In this document: positions 42,697 to 51,438 of the stretch, one piece after another
Layout: each line of letters starts with the position of its first letter
Numbering within the stretch: the stretch's first letter is position 1
Position numbers and translations under genes: made by a program
From: Pseudomonadota bacterium
GTDB lineage: Bacteria > Pseudomonadota > Gammaproteobacteria > Steroidobacterales > Steroidobacteraceae
Assembly (NCBI GenBank): GCA_023417315.1
Contig: JAEZFW010000069.1
Coordinates: 124,001-188,000, forward strand
Length of the DNA stretch: 64,000 bases
Reading direction: 5' to 3'
The notes under the pieces: generated by a model
Told to the model about the DNA's origin: nothing
The model's input: only the letters and a program-made list of their open reading frames with translations
The model's database searches: none

Positions 42697-44130
42697 CTAT
42701 CCTCGCTTGTCTTGAGTCTTGAGAGTGGGGGATTCGCGCGCTACGTTGGCATCGCTAGGCGCTTGCTTCGTCCATTCCTGATAGCGCGCCTGCCGCTCGC
42801 GGCGCACCTCATCGACGCTCGTGGCGCGCTCACGCGCCTCGTCGGCCAACAGTTGATCGGCCGCGAGCAAACCGGGCCAAGGCTCGCCGAGCGTCTTCAA
42901 GAAATCGTCGTCATACCGAAAGCCGAATAGCGCAACACTTGGCGTTGCCTGCGCGTACAGATTCGGCAATCCGAATGCCTCGAACGGAAAACCGCGCGCC
43001 CAATCGAGGTGATACCCGATCAGCTTGCGTTTGGCGTTCACGCTCGTGAGTCCATGCGTCACGCACATCTCCGGTGCGATCGCGAACCGCTGCCGCAAGT
43101 AGTGCGTCAGATTGCGCCCCGCAATGAGCTGCGCACGCGTGATCGGCAGTGTGCGCCCGCCTTCCCAGCGCGACTCGAACGAGACACCCAGGAATGCATT
43201 GTTCAAATCCAGATACACGTCCTGATTGCGGGCCCAGATGCCACGCCCGGCATGATTTGCACGCGTTTCGTCGTCGACGATTCGATACACGCGTCCGAAT
43301 CGGTCGATGAGATAGTTGTAGGCCTGCTCTCGTTGCACGTACCTGATGAGGCTCGAGGAGCTGCGGCGAAGCTCGCGCTCGTAGCCTTCTTGCAACGGCC
43401 ACAGATCGCTCTCTGAGGTGTGGAAGATGATCCCGACCGGCTTCGAGTGCGTCCCGGATTGCGCTCCGAGCTCACGATGATGGACGACATAGCTGCGCTC
43501 CTTGCCTGCGACGGCGTAGCTCGTCTCGATGCGAAGGCCGTTGCTGTACAGCTCCCAACCGGGACCCTTATCCGCGAGCCAAATGGTCGTCGGCACGATG
43601 CCGAGCTCCTCGGCAGGCAGACTCTCCGCCACAGGCTCCATGCGCGGCTGAGCAACGGACACGTCCAGACCTTCCGTTGGCGCGGCGACTGCAGCGGATG
43701 CGCTCTTTTGCTCCGCGAGCTGCACCGGTTGGTCATCCCCACCAACGTTGATCACGAGGCCTGCGAAGAGCGCCGGAATAAGGAACAAAGTGGCCGCCAA
43801 GGCGCCGCCAATCGAGCGCCGCGCTGCACGCCGAGCGATGCGCACACGCTCCACAACGGCCGTGCACGCATCGGATTCATGTCGCAGCAGGCGGTGAAGA
43901 GATTCCAGCCCGCGCAGTCGATACCACGCGCGGCGCACGGGAGCGCACGGCACGAGATCGACCGCCCCTTCCTCGTGGCGATCGATGGCGCCACGCAAGT
44001 ACTTGAGCTTGACCACGGGATCCTCGATGTCGCCCGTAATCCGCGCAAGCTCGGTCCCAAACTCCACGCTGCAGCCCTCGCGTTCGCTGCGATATCGCTC
44101 TTCGGGCCGTATTTGCGCCGTGGCCGTCAC
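42697..44130 (-). CDS. Single-pass membrane N-acetylmuramoyl-L-alanine amidase domain protein
   Basis: A 477-residue protein in three parts. A helical cytoplasmic region (1-105) precedes one transmembrane helix (about 107-129). The periplasmic region carries an Amidase_2/PGRP fold (about 230-385): VGIIFHTSESD (His237), the hallmark YNYLIDRFGRVYRIVDD (271-287), NHAGRG (292-297), THGLTSV (His359) and GYHLDWARG (His374, Asp376). These give the expected zinc-ligand set, so it likely cuts the muramoyl-alanine bond of peptidoglycan. A basic/acidic tail follows. First gene of an operon with an actin-like ATPase 4 nt on. The cytoplasmic region could contact the filament; this is inference. Confidence 0.82.
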   Translation of the reverse strand: MTATAQIRPEERYRSEREGCSVEFGTELARITGDIEDPVVKLKYLRGAIDRHEEGAVDLVPCAPVRRAWYRLRGLESLHRLLRHESDACTAVVERVRIARRAARRSIGGALAATLFLIPALFAGLVINVGGDDQPVQLAEQKSASAAVAAPTEGLDVSVAQPRMEPVAESLPAEELGIVPTTIWLADKGPGWELYSNGLRIETSYAVAGKERSYVVHHRELGAQSGTHSKPVGIIFHTSESDLWPLQEGYERELRRSSSSLIRYVQREQAYNYLIDRFGRVYRIVDDETRANHAGRGIWARNQDVYLDLNNAFLGVSFESRWEGGRTLPITRAQLIAGRNLTHYLRQRFAIAPEMCVTHGLTSVNAKRKLIGYHLDWARGFPFEAFGLPNLYAQATPSVALFGFRYDDDFLKTLGEPWPGLLAADQLLADEARERATSVDEVRRERQARYQEWTKQAPSDANVARESPTLKTQDKRG

Positions 44131-44714
44131 GACTTAGAAACTCCCCTTTCACCCGCGGCATGAAGTGCATGCATCGTTTTCACGCCCGCGATTGCCGTCA
44201 TAACCTGCTCGACCGATCCCCAAAGTATTCCGTGTTCCGCGCGGGCTGCTCTCTCAATCGCTCATAGGACCGACTCCTAAGGGGTCCTATTCACGCATGA
44301 GGTGCGATCGGGGACGTGGCGGCCCCCTTTAGCGCCAGCTCGAAACAGCATTATTTGATCGGGCTTAGGTCATTGAATCTACGAGGGCCTACAGTCTCCA
44401 TGTGTGATGCACGTCGCGCAATCGGTGATTAATGACAAATTGCACCGGACGCTCTCTGCGTGGCTCTTCTGGCATCATCCGATAAAGCTGCTGCCGCTCG
44501 CCTCCACGAGCCGAAAACGGCGGCAGCCATGCTCGCAGGGCTCTCTGTCCAACGGCCGCTATGGCCTCGAACCTCGGTCCCTCTTGTTTTCGGGGTTTGC
44601 CGGCCCATATTCGCGGGGCGGCGCTGCCCATGCCGACAGCGTTCTGGACTATAATCCGCGCCCCCATTTTTCTGACCGATACGTAATTTCTTGGCCAACC
44701 CAAAGGAAACCGAT
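44131..44714. promoter_or_regulatory. Divergent region between amidase and coiled-coil genes
   Basis: A 584-nt gap with no credible gene. An inverted repeat ATAGGACC (44264-44271) and GGTCCTAT (44283-44290) lies 134 nt upstream of the amidase start. A perfect TATAAT at 44650-44655 lies 60 nt before the coiled-coil start and is a good -10 box for that gene, though no clear -35 is present. Confidence 0.55.
44650..44655 (+). promoter_or_regulatory. Consensus -10 box (TATAAT) for the coiled-coil gene
   Basis: TATAAT in GGACTATAATCC is a full sigma-70 -10 match, giving a leader of roughly 50 nt. The -35 region is weak. Confidence 0.6.
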
Positions 44715-45455
44715 GTGGATCAAGCGCAATTAGAGCTGCAGTTGAAAGTGTGGAAGGAGCTTGCGATCAGCAAGCAGGTGTTGATGCGGGGTGCCGCCGA
44801 AGCCTTGAAGCTGGACCCCAATTGTTCTCACGACGAGCTCAAAGACGCGCTTGAGGGTGTGCTGAAGAAGATCGCGGCCGCCGAGACAACCGTCGCCGAG
44901 ACGCGCGAGCAAGCCAAGCAGCAGGTGGCTACGCTCGAGAAGAAGCTCGCAGCAGCCGCAAAGGCACAAACGACGGCTGAATCGCAAGCTGCGGAGCTGC
45001 AGAAGAATCTCGAGAACACGACTCAGGCCATCGCGGTCGAACGTACGTCGACGGCGAACGAGATCAAGAAGCTCAAGGAGCGAGTGGCTGAACGAGAGAA
45101 GGAAATCAAGGCGATCAACACTGCGCTGTCGGACACGCCGGAGAACGTTCTGAAGAAGATGAACGCGCTCAAAAAGGAAAAGCGTGCAGAGTCCGACCTG
45201 CGCAAGCAGGAGGAAGCGACCGCCAACGCCCTGCGCGCCGATAAGCGCAAGCTCGAGCAGCAACTCGCCGATAGCAAGAAGAACGCGACTACGCTTGCGA
45301 AGCAGTATCGCGATCTGCACGAAGCGTGCGTGAAGATGCACGAAGCGGCTGCCGGCGCCAAAGACGCGAAGGACATCCCGAGCGTGCCAGAGCTCGACGA
45401 GAAGCTGCTCGAATCGATCGAGCAGGACGAATCGACTGCAGCGAAGAAGAAATAA
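44715..45455 (+). CDS. Cytoplasmic coiled-coil protein
   Basis: A 246-residue highly charged protein, mostly one long coiled coil (about residues 45-210) of Glu/Lys/Ala/Gln heptads with no Pro or Gly breaks, then a flexible acidic tail ending in EQDESTAAKKK. No signal peptide or membrane segment. GTG at 44715 is chosen because AAAGGAAA precedes it by 6-8 nt; a TTG at 44691 in the same frame is the alternative. It is divergent from the amidase/actin-like operon, and may be a scaffold or filament partner in that system. I do not recognize a named family. Confidence 0.72.
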   Translation: MDQAQLELQLKVWKELAISKQVLMRGAAEALKLDPNCSHDELKDALEGVLKKIAAAETTVAETREQAKQQVATLEKKLAAAAKAQTTAESQAAELQKNLENTTQAIAVERTSTANEIKKLKERVAEREKEIKAINTALSDTPENVLKKMNALKKEKRAESDLRKQEEATANALRADKRKLEQQLADSKKNATTLAKQYRDLHEACVKMHEAAAGAKDAKDIPSVPELDEKLLESIEQDESTAAKKK

Positions 45456-45463
45456 GCTTGTAT

Positions 45464-45493
45464 CGAGGAAGAGGGAGTGACGCCTCTTCCTCG
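45464..45493 (+). terminator. Terminator of the coiled-coil gene
   Basis: CGAGGAAGAGG (45464-45474) and CCTCTTCCTCG (45483-45493) form a perfect 11-bp stem with an 8-nt loop, starting 8 nt after the stop codon and followed by TTCTT. Confidence 0.75.
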
Positions 45494-45539
45494 TTCTTGC
45501 CGGGAACGGGCGCGGTAGCGCCTCTCACCCGCCCGCTGA

Positions 45540-45558
45540 TCACCAACCACTAACCGTT
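45540..45558. repeat. Solo arm of AACC-type units near the luxR stop
   Basis: CACCAACCACTAACCG holds two imperfect ACCAAC/CTAACC units, 8 nt from the stop codon of the next gene. It resembles the TAACCGC arms at 7226 and 54520 but is too short to be sure. Confidence 0.35.
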
Positions 45559-45566
45559 TTCTTGCG

Positions 45567-46685
45567 CTAGCCCAGCTGATTCAGACGCGCGAGCAGCTCA
45601 ACCTGTCTGCTCACACCCGCCTTCGCCAGCAGCGCCTTGATCTGTGCGCGCACGGTTCCCACGGATACCTCGCGCTTTTCCGCGATGGCCTCTGGCGTCT
45701 TACCGGCGCTCAGCTGCAGAGCGATATCCGTTTCGGCAGCGGTCATGCCGTAGATGCTCTGCAGGATCGCGGCACGTCGCTCTTTGCTGTCCGCACCGCG
45801 AACGACGACCATGACGCGCGGCGTGAACCCGAGCTCGAACTGTCGCGATGCAAGTCCGATGACATCGAGGATCAGCGGCTCGAAATCCCGTTCCGACTTG
45901 CGCACCGCCACGGTGCGAGCGAACGGCGCCCCAACGGTGCCGCGATCGAGCACTGCGGCGGCGATCGCATCGTTCAGCGCTTTCGCATCGAATGGTGCTG
46001 CGCTCGCAAGTCTGCCCTGGCGCAGCTGCAGTCCTTTCTCCGAGGCGACCAGGCGCTCGGCGGCCGGCGTGAGTTTCCGCACCGTGCCCGCACCGTCGCA
46101 GAGAAATGCCGCAACCGACAACGCCTCGAGCGCGCCGGTGAGGAGCGCTTCTTCGTTCCCCTGCAACGCCAAGTGTGTGCGAACTGCGGCTCGCACATGC
46201 GGCGCGATCGAGGCGAACACCCTCTTCTCACATTGGTTGATGTGTCCCTGACGATGGGTCCGCACGACTGCAAGACCGATCAGCGAATCGCGCGTTCGAT
46301 CCAGCGTGGCGAGACAGATGTATGGAACATTGCGAGGGCATGCAAACTCTTGGTAATGCGCGTGACGCGCGTACTCCTCGGGCGTGATGAAGTCGGCTTC
46401 GGCGCGCGCTTGTAAGAGCGGCGCCTCCAGCCCCGCTCTTACGCGCGGATTGATCCGCGGATCGCCGCCGCCGATTTCGTCGAACTCTTTGTGGAAGGCC
46501 GGATCGATGTTCGTGATGAGGCTCAGCGAGACGTTCCAGTTCGCGCCGATTCCGATCAGCTGTCCGTTCTCCGAGCCAGTGGCCTTCGCGAGCTGATCGA
46601 GGGCGCCGTACCAGCGCGTGCCATCCAGGGCAGCTGTGTGGAAAGCATCCGCCAAGTCCAACCATTGCTCATCGCTTCGAATCAT
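45567..46685 (-). CDS. LuxR-family transcriptional regulator
   Basis: A 372-residue regulator with a C-terminal GerE-type helix-turn-helix (about 310-368: MTAAETDIALQLSAGKTPEAIAEKREVSVGTVRAQIKALL). The first 300 residues form an uncharacterized sensor region of the kind seen in single-protein LuxR regulators of proteobacteria (WYGALDQLAKATGSENGQLIG, FACPRNVPYICLATLDRT). No kinase partner or acyl-homoserine-lactone synthase is nearby, so the signal is unknown. ATG at 46685 begins the conserved LADAFHTAALD segment. It lies 3' of the symporter gene, separated by about 300 nt that include a repeat element. Confidence 0.85.
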   Translation of the reverse strand: MIRSDEQWLDLADAFHTAALDGTRWYGALDQLAKATGSENGQLIGIGANWNVSLSLITNIDPAFHKEFDEIGGGDPRINPRVRAGLEAPLLQARAEADFITPEEYARHAHYQEFACPRNVPYICLATLDRTRDSLIGLAVVRTHRQGHINQCEKRVFASIAPHVRAAVRTHLALQGNEEALLTGALEALSVAAFLCDGAGTVRKLTPAAERLVASEKGLQLRQGRLASAAPFDAKALNDAIAAAVLDRGTVGAPFARTVAVRKSERDFEPLILDVIGLASRQFELGFTPRVMVVVRGADSKERRAAILQSIYGMTAAETDIALQLSAGKTPEAIAEKREVSVGTVRAQIKALLAKAGVSRQVELLARLNQLG

Positions 46686-46893
46686 CCACCTTCACCTTTG
46701 TTCGATCGCCTCTAGCTTCAATGCGCATCGACGGCGTTTGTAGTCGCCGTACTGGAGCACACGAGCGTCGCGATGAGAACCGGGGCGATTCGCAATTTCC
46801 TAAAACTGCTAACCGCGTCGTGAATCCGCCGTGGCGCAAGTCACGTTGTGGCATCTGTTCAAAGCATCAAGCGGAGGTCGCAGATGGAGAGAG

Positions 46894-46981
46894 TAACCAC
46901 AAAGAACACAGAGAACACAAAAGGAGGAGACCCCGACATGGTCTTGCTTCTGTTCTGTGAGCTGTGAGCTCTTGCGGTTGC
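46894..46981. repeat. Inverted tandem-unit element after the dicarboxylate symporter
   Basis: The left arm (46894-46932) has AACCACAAAGAACACAGAG and the right arm (46940-46981) has the inverse of AACCGCAAGAGCTCACAGC. Units of ACACAGA/CACAGCT type repeat in each arm. The right arm ends 3 nt from the symporter stop codon; the arms are 7 nt apart. Confidence 0.72.
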
Positions 46982-46984
46982 TGC

Positions 46985-48211
46985 TTACTCGGGCTTGAGC
47001 TCACCTTCCCACTTCGAAACGACGGCAGTGGCGATGCTGTTACCGACGACATTCATCGCCGAGCGTCCCATATCGAAGAACTGGTCGATTCCAATGAGGA
47101 GCACGAGCCCGGCTTCAGGGATGTCGAACTGCGTGAGTGTCGCTGCAATCACGACCAGGGAGGCGCGCGGCACGCCGGCAATGCCTTTCGAAGTGAGCAT
47201 GAGCACCGCGAGAATCAAGATCTGCTCGGTGAGTGAAAGATCGATGCCATAGGCCTGCGCGATGAACATGACACCGAAGGCACAGTACATCATCGAGCCG
47301 TCGAGATTGAACGAATAGCCCGTTGGCAACACGAAACTCGCGACGCGATTACTGCAGCCGAACCGCTCCAACTCCTCGAGTGTCTTCGGGTACGCGGCTT
47401 CGGAGCTTGCCGTCGAGAATGCGAGAATTACCGGCTCGCGGATGCGCCGCATGAGCGTGATCACCCTCCGGCCGAGGAACGCGCTCCCAAGCGCGACGAG
47501 CACGATTCCGAGCACGATGAGCCCCAGATAGAACTCCGCGATGAAGGTCCCGTAGACGCCGACGATTCGCAGCCCCTGATCGGCGACGGTGCTTGCCAGC
47601 GCGCCGAACACGGCAAGCGGCGCGAACAGCATCACGTACGCGGTGACTTTCAGCATGATGTGCGAGATGGCATCGAGCAACTCCACCACGATGCGCGCCC
47701 GCTCGCCGAGCGCCGCCATGGCCGTCCCGAAGAACACCGCAAAGACGACGATCTGCAGGATCTCGTTGCGGCTCATCGCATCCACGATGCTGGTCGGAAT
47801 CGTGTGGGCGATGAAGGTCCGAATGGAAAGCTCGCCGGCCGCCACACCTGTCTGCGTGCCCTCGACCGGCACGGACAAGTCCATCGCTCGCCCGGGTTGA
47901 AACAGCTCGACCAGGATGAATCCAATCGTGAGCGAGATGAGCGAGGCGAAGATGAACCAACCGAGTGCCTTGCCTCCCACGCGGCCTACCGCCGCGATGT
48001 CGCCGAGCTTCGCGATTCCGACGACCAAGGTTGAGAACACGAGCGGTGCGATGATCATCTTGATCAAGCGCAGAAAGGCCATCGGGATCAATGAGAGCGC
48101 GGAGGAAAACGCTGCGCTGTTTTCTGGGAAGTAACGGAAGCAGACGAAGCCGGCGGCGATGCCGAGCACGAGCGCGAGAACGATGAAGCGAGTGAGGCGT
48201 TTGGAATCCAT
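46985..48211 (-). CDS. Dicarboxylate/amino acid:cation symporter (DAACS family, GltP/DctA-like)
   Basis: A 408-residue inner-membrane symporter taking up glutamate, aspartate or C4-dicarboxylates with protons or sodium. Family signatures: LSLIPMAFLRLIKMIIAPLVFSTLVVGIAKLGD near residues 40-70, AFSTASSEAAYPKTLEELE (the Ser-rich hairpin 1), GYSFNLDGSMMYCAFGVMFIAQA and TSKGIAGVPRASLVVIAATL (hairpin 2). About eight transmembrane segments. ATG at 48211 is preferred over a GTG four codons upstream. It follows gltS by 19 nt on the same strand, so both are probably co-transcribed. Confidence 0.92.
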   Translation of the reverse strand: MDSKRLTRFIVLALVLGIAAGFVCFRYFPENSAAFSSALSLIPMAFLRLIKMIIAPLVFSTLVVGIAKLGDIAAVGRVGGKALGWFIFASLISLTIGFILVELFQPGRAMDLSVPVEGTQTGVAAGELSIRTFIAHTIPTSIVDAMSRNEILQIVVFAVFFGTAMAALGERARIVVELLDAISHIMLKVTAYVMLFAPLAVFGALASTVADQGLRIVGVYGTFIAEFYLGLIVLGIVLVALGSAFLGRRVITLMRRIREPVILAFSTASSEAAYPKTLEELERFGCSNRVASFVLPTGYSFNLDGSMMYCAFGVMFIAQAYGIDLSLTEQILILAVLMLTSKGIAGVPRASLVVIAATLTQFDIPEAGLVLLIGIDQFFDMGRSAMNVVGNSIATAVVSKWEGELKPE

Positions 48212-48230
48212 CGCTCGGATCACCGTGCCG

Positions 48231-49466
48231 TCATTTCAGTACGTTCAAGAAAACCGTGATGATCAGCGCGTTCGTGAAGTCGATGAAGAACACACCGACC
48301 ATGGGCGCGACGAAGAACGCACGCGGAGCGGGTCCGTACCGTTCGACGAGCGTGCGCATCACAGCCATCGCATTCGCCGCTGTGCCCAGCATGAAGCCGA
48401 TGAAGCCGCCGCTCATCACGGCAGACTCGTAGTTTCGGCCCATCAGTGGGAAGACTGGCCAGGCAGCGACGATGGCAACCGAGATCATCTGTGCGAGCAG
48501 TATGGTGATCAATGGCAAGGCCAGCGCCGCAAGCTCCCACAGTTTCAGCGTCATCAGCGCAAGCACGAGAAACAGCGATAAGCAGACGGCACCAAACTGA
48601 TTGATGAAGCGGGTGGACAACCCAAACCACTGCGTCGCATCGTCGACATTGCGCAGGATCGCGGCAACGAGCATCGCGCCGATATACGCCGGCAGCGTCA
48701 AACCGAGAGCGGAAAAGCCTTTGCTCACCCAGGCGCCGGCCCACATGGCGACGAGTATCGCGACGAGGTTCTTGAGAACGGGCAGCACCGCTGCATCCTC
48801 ATCCTCCACGATCGTGGCTACCGGCGCCGCCTCGCTCGTCAGGATCTGAGCTTCAGGTGCAAGCGCGGCCTGAACGCCGCCCTCTTTAGGAGGCGTCGTA
48901 GCGGGACGATTCCGTTCGATCAGGAACGTGCTAACGGGACCGCCGATGAGCCCGCCGAGCACGATGCCGCCCATCGCTACCGCGATCGCAATCGACGCCG
49001 CGGCAGGTACGCCCGCCTCTTCGAACAAGGGCGCGAAGGCGAGCCCAGTCGCGGGCCCTCCCGTCAAGGTGACCGAGCCCGCGAGCACACCGAACAACGG
49101 ATGCAGCCCGAACGGCAGGGCGACGAGAATCCCGATCAGGTTCTGTAGAACCGCGAACGCGCTCGCGATGATGAAGAAGCGAATGACTTGGGGGCCACCG
49201 ACGCGGAGCAAGGATAAGCTCGCCGCGAAGCCGATCGTCGTGAAGAACGCGATCATGAGCGGCGTTTGCAGCGTCGTGTCGAACTTGAAGAGCGTGACGC
49301 CTTGATTCCTCGCGATGAGAACAGCAAGCGCGACGAGGAGCCCACCCACGACAGGTGGCGGTACGTTGTAGCGTCCGAGGACCGGGATGAAATGACACAG
49401 CGCGTACCCGACGAGCAGCGCCACTCCGCCGAATGCGAGCGTGTGAATCAGGTCGAGTTCGAACAC
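48231..49466 (-). CDS. gltS: Sodium/glutamate symporter, GltS family
   Basis: A 411-residue inner-membrane carrier for sodium-driven glutamate uptake. Two five-helix halves are visible with the reentrant-loop signatures GGPATGLAFAPLFEE in the first and AVMSGGFIGFMLGTAANAMA in the second, joined by a cytoplasmic loop (about 225-275) richer in Pro and Glu than in E. coli GltS. GTG at 49466 is chosen because GGGAGG precedes it and the first helix begins there; longer readings overlap uppP. It lies 20 nt after uppP and before a second acidic amino acid symporter. Confidence 0.9.
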   Translation of the reverse strand: MFELDLIHTLAFGGVALLVGYALCHFIPVLGRYNVPPPVVGGLLVALAVLIARNQGVTLFKFDTTLQTPLMIAFFTTIGFAASLSLLRVGGPQVIRFFIIASAFAVLQNLIGILVALPFGLHPLFGVLAGSVTLTGGPATGLAFAPLFEEAGVPAAASIAIAVAMGGIVLGGLIGGPVSTFLIERNRPATTPPKEGGVQAALAPEAQILTSEAAPVATIVEDEDAAVLPVLKNLVAILVAMWAGAWVSKGFSALGLTLPAYIGAMLVAAILRNVDDATQWFGLSTRFINQFGAVCLSLFLVLALMTLKLWELAALALPLITILLAQMISVAIVAAWPVFPLMGRNYESAVMSGGFIGFMLGTAANAMAVMRTLVERYGPAPRAFFVAPMVGVFFIDFTNALIITVFLNVLK

Positions 49467-49486
49467 GCGCCCTCCCGTGCGTGACG

Positions 49487-50269
49487 CTACGCAAAGCTCA
49501 GCAGCAATGCGCCGAGCGCGAGCCTGTACCACGCGAACGGCGTGAACCGGTGCGTCTGTATATAGCGAAGCAGCCACTTGACCGCGATGAATGCGACGAT
49601 GGCGGAGACGACGAACCCGACACCGAGCTCGGTCCAATTCTCCTCGCCCACCTCACCATCGGCGTACATGTCCATCACTTCATAGGCCGTGGCGGCGAAC
49701 ATCGTCGGGATGCCTACGATGAAGGCAAATTCTGCGGCTGCAGGACGCGAAGTCATTCCCGCAAGCATCGCGGCGAAGATCGTCGCTGCTGATCGCGAGG
49801 TGCCTGGAAACACGGCGGCAATGATTTGGCCGATGCCGACCCAGAATGCAACGTTCCAGGTCAGGGTCGCGCGCTCGGGCTGTCGAGCCGCATAAGCCTC
49901 GACCGCGAAGATTCCAAGACCCCCAATGATGAGCGCCCAAGCGATCGGAGCCACGGATTCAGGTAGCTCGAGGCCCAACTGCTTGGCGATGAACCCGCCG
50001 ACGACGGTGATCAAGAACGACACACCCAACTTGTATAGATAGTCGCGATTCTCCGGCTGCGTGAAATGAATCGTCATCTCCCATAGCCTGCGCCAGTAGA
50101 TCACGACCACAGCCAGGATCGCACCGGCTTGAATCGCCACCGTGAACAGATCCGAGCGGCGCCCCAACCAGTGCTGAGCAATCAACAGGTGGCCGGTGCT
50201 TGAGATCGGCAGAAACTCGGTGATGCCCTCGATGATGCCCAGCAGGATGACTTGGACGATGTTTTCCAT
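49487..50269 (-). CDS. uppP: Undecaprenyl-diphosphatase
   Basis: A 260-residue inner-membrane phosphatase that recycles undecaprenyl diphosphate to the monophosphate carrier used in peptidoglycan and O-antigen synthesis. Both active-site motifs are intact: EGITEFLPISSTGHLL near residues 14-30 and VFPGTSRSAATIFAAML around 165-180. Length is normal for BacA/UppP. ATG at 50269 matches the family start; the longer reading is not needed. Likely first gene of a run with gltS and the second symporter. Confidence 0.95.
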   Translation of the reverse strand: MENIVQVILLGIIEGITEFLPISSTGHLLIAQHWLGRRSDLFTVAIQAGAILAVVVIYWRRLWEMTIHFTQPENRDYLYKLGVSFLITVVGGFIAKQLGLELPESVAPIAWALIIGGLGIFAVEAYAARQPERATLTWNVAFWVGIGQIIAAVFPGTSRSAATIFAAMLAGMTSRPAAAEFAFIVGIPTMFAATAYEVMDMYADGEVGEENWTELGVGFVVSAIVAFIAVKWLLRYIQTHRFTPFAWYRLALGALLLSFA

Positions 50270-50364
50270 TAAGTGTGCGACCGGCAAGATGAGCAGGGCC
50301 GGTGAAGCACGCAATTATTGTGTTCTGCCGGACTCAAGCCGGAATAATAACGCATGATGCCCCG

Positions 50365-50534
50365 GCAAGTGACGGAGTGACGGAGTGACCTACGGTACGA
50401 CGTGACGGAGTCAGACTCGAACACGGCTCGAGTCGGTTCTCACTTCTTTACTCGGTCAGATGGTATATCGATTGGACAGTGCGAAAGGCGCTCCGACCTC
50501 GTCACCTCGTCACTCCTTCACTTCGTCATCCTGC
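50365..50534. repeat. Inverted tandem-octamer element after corC
   Basis: The left arm (50365-50410) holds AAGTGACG, GAGTGACG, GAGTGACC octamers in a row and another GTGACGGAG. The right arm (50495-50534) holds CGTCACCT, CGTCACTC, CTTCACTT, CGTCATCC, the inverse octamers. The right arm ends 4 nt from the corC stop codon. The spacer is 84 nt. Confidence 0.85.
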
Positions 50535-50538
50535 CTGC

Positions 50539-51390
50539 TCAGTGCTCTTCTTTGACGATGTCGCGTGGCGTGATCACGCGCAATGTATCCAGCCTGCGAC
50601 GATCGGCTCGCAGGACACGGAACTCGAGCCCGTTCATCACAAATGTTTCACCACGTCGCGGCAGACGACCGAGGAAATGCGTGGCGAGCCCGCCGATCGT
50701 GTCGAACTCCTCGTCGCTGAACTCAGTTGAGAAATAGGAATTGAACTCGGGGATGCGCGTTTGACCTCTGACCGTGAACTGCCGTTCGCCTTCGCGCCGA
50801 ATATCGAGATCTTCGTCGGTGTCGTACTCATCGCCGATGTCGCCCACGATCTGCTCGAGGACGTCCTCGATGGTCACGAGCCCGGCGACGCCGCCATATT
50901 CGTCCACCACGATGGCCATATGGTGATGGCTGACTCTGAATTCCTTGAGCAGTACGTTCAGCCGTTTGCTCTCCGGGATGAAGGCTGCGGGGCGTAGACA
51001 TTCCTTGATGTCGAAGTCGTTTCTGCGACCCTCGACGAAGTAGCGCAGCAGGTCTTTCGCGAGCAAGATGCCGACGACCTCATCGCGATCCTCGCCAATC
51101 ACCGGGAAGCGCGAGTGCCCCGATTCGATGACGACCGGAAGTATGTCTTCCGGGGGATCGTCGCGATTTACGACGGCCATTTGCGAGCGCGCAACCATGA
51201 TGTCCCGCACCTGAAGCTCGGCCACCCGCAGGACGCCTTCCAGCATCTCCGATGCGTCCTGATCGATGATCCCGCGGTCCCTCGCATGAACGATCACCTC
51301 GGAGAGATCTTCGAGGTCCTTCGGCTCACCGCTGAAGGTCTCCGTCAAGCGCTTGAACCATCTTCCAGAAGAACCGTTATCCTCAGACAT
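50539..51390 (-). CDS. corC: CorC/HlyC-family CBS-domain protein (magnesium and cobalt efflux type)
   Basis: A 283-residue cytoplasmic protein with two CBS domains (about 68-125 and 133-190; VRDIMVARSQMAVVNRDD, VVDEYGGVAGLVTIEDVLEQIVGDI) and a C-terminal CorC/HlyC transporter-associated domain (about 205-280; FSDEEFDTIGGLATHFLGRLPRRGE). It lacks the membrane domain of the longer CNNM-like relatives. Known role: linked to magnesium/cobalt homeostasis and, through synteny, to ribosome and RNA maturation. It is the last gene of miaB-phoH-ybeY-corC; lnt, its common follower, is absent and a repeat element follows instead. Confidence 0.93.
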   Translation of the reverse strand: MSEDNGSSGRWFKRLTETFSGEPKDLEDLSEVIVHARDRGIIDQDASEMLEGVLRVAELQVRDIMVARSQMAVVNRDDPPEDILPVVIESGHSRFPVIGEDRDEVVGILLAKDLLRYFVEGRRNDFDIKECLRPAAFIPESKRLNVLLKEFRVSHHHMAIVVDEYGGVAGLVTIEDVLEQIVGDIGDEYDTDEDLDIRREGERQFTVRGQTRIPEFNSYFSTEFSDEEFDTIGGLATHFLGRLPRRGETFVMNGLEFRVLRADRRRLDTLRVITPRDIVKEEH

Positions 51391-51438
51391 AGATAAAGCG
51401 CTTCATCGCTACGAGTGCGGAAAACAGGCGTAGGTCGC

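Noticed and set aside
44404..44733. Short plus-strand frame ahead of the coiled-coil gene
   Set aside because: It contains the TATAAT box and overlaps the coiled-coil start in another frame; it looks like promoter DNA.
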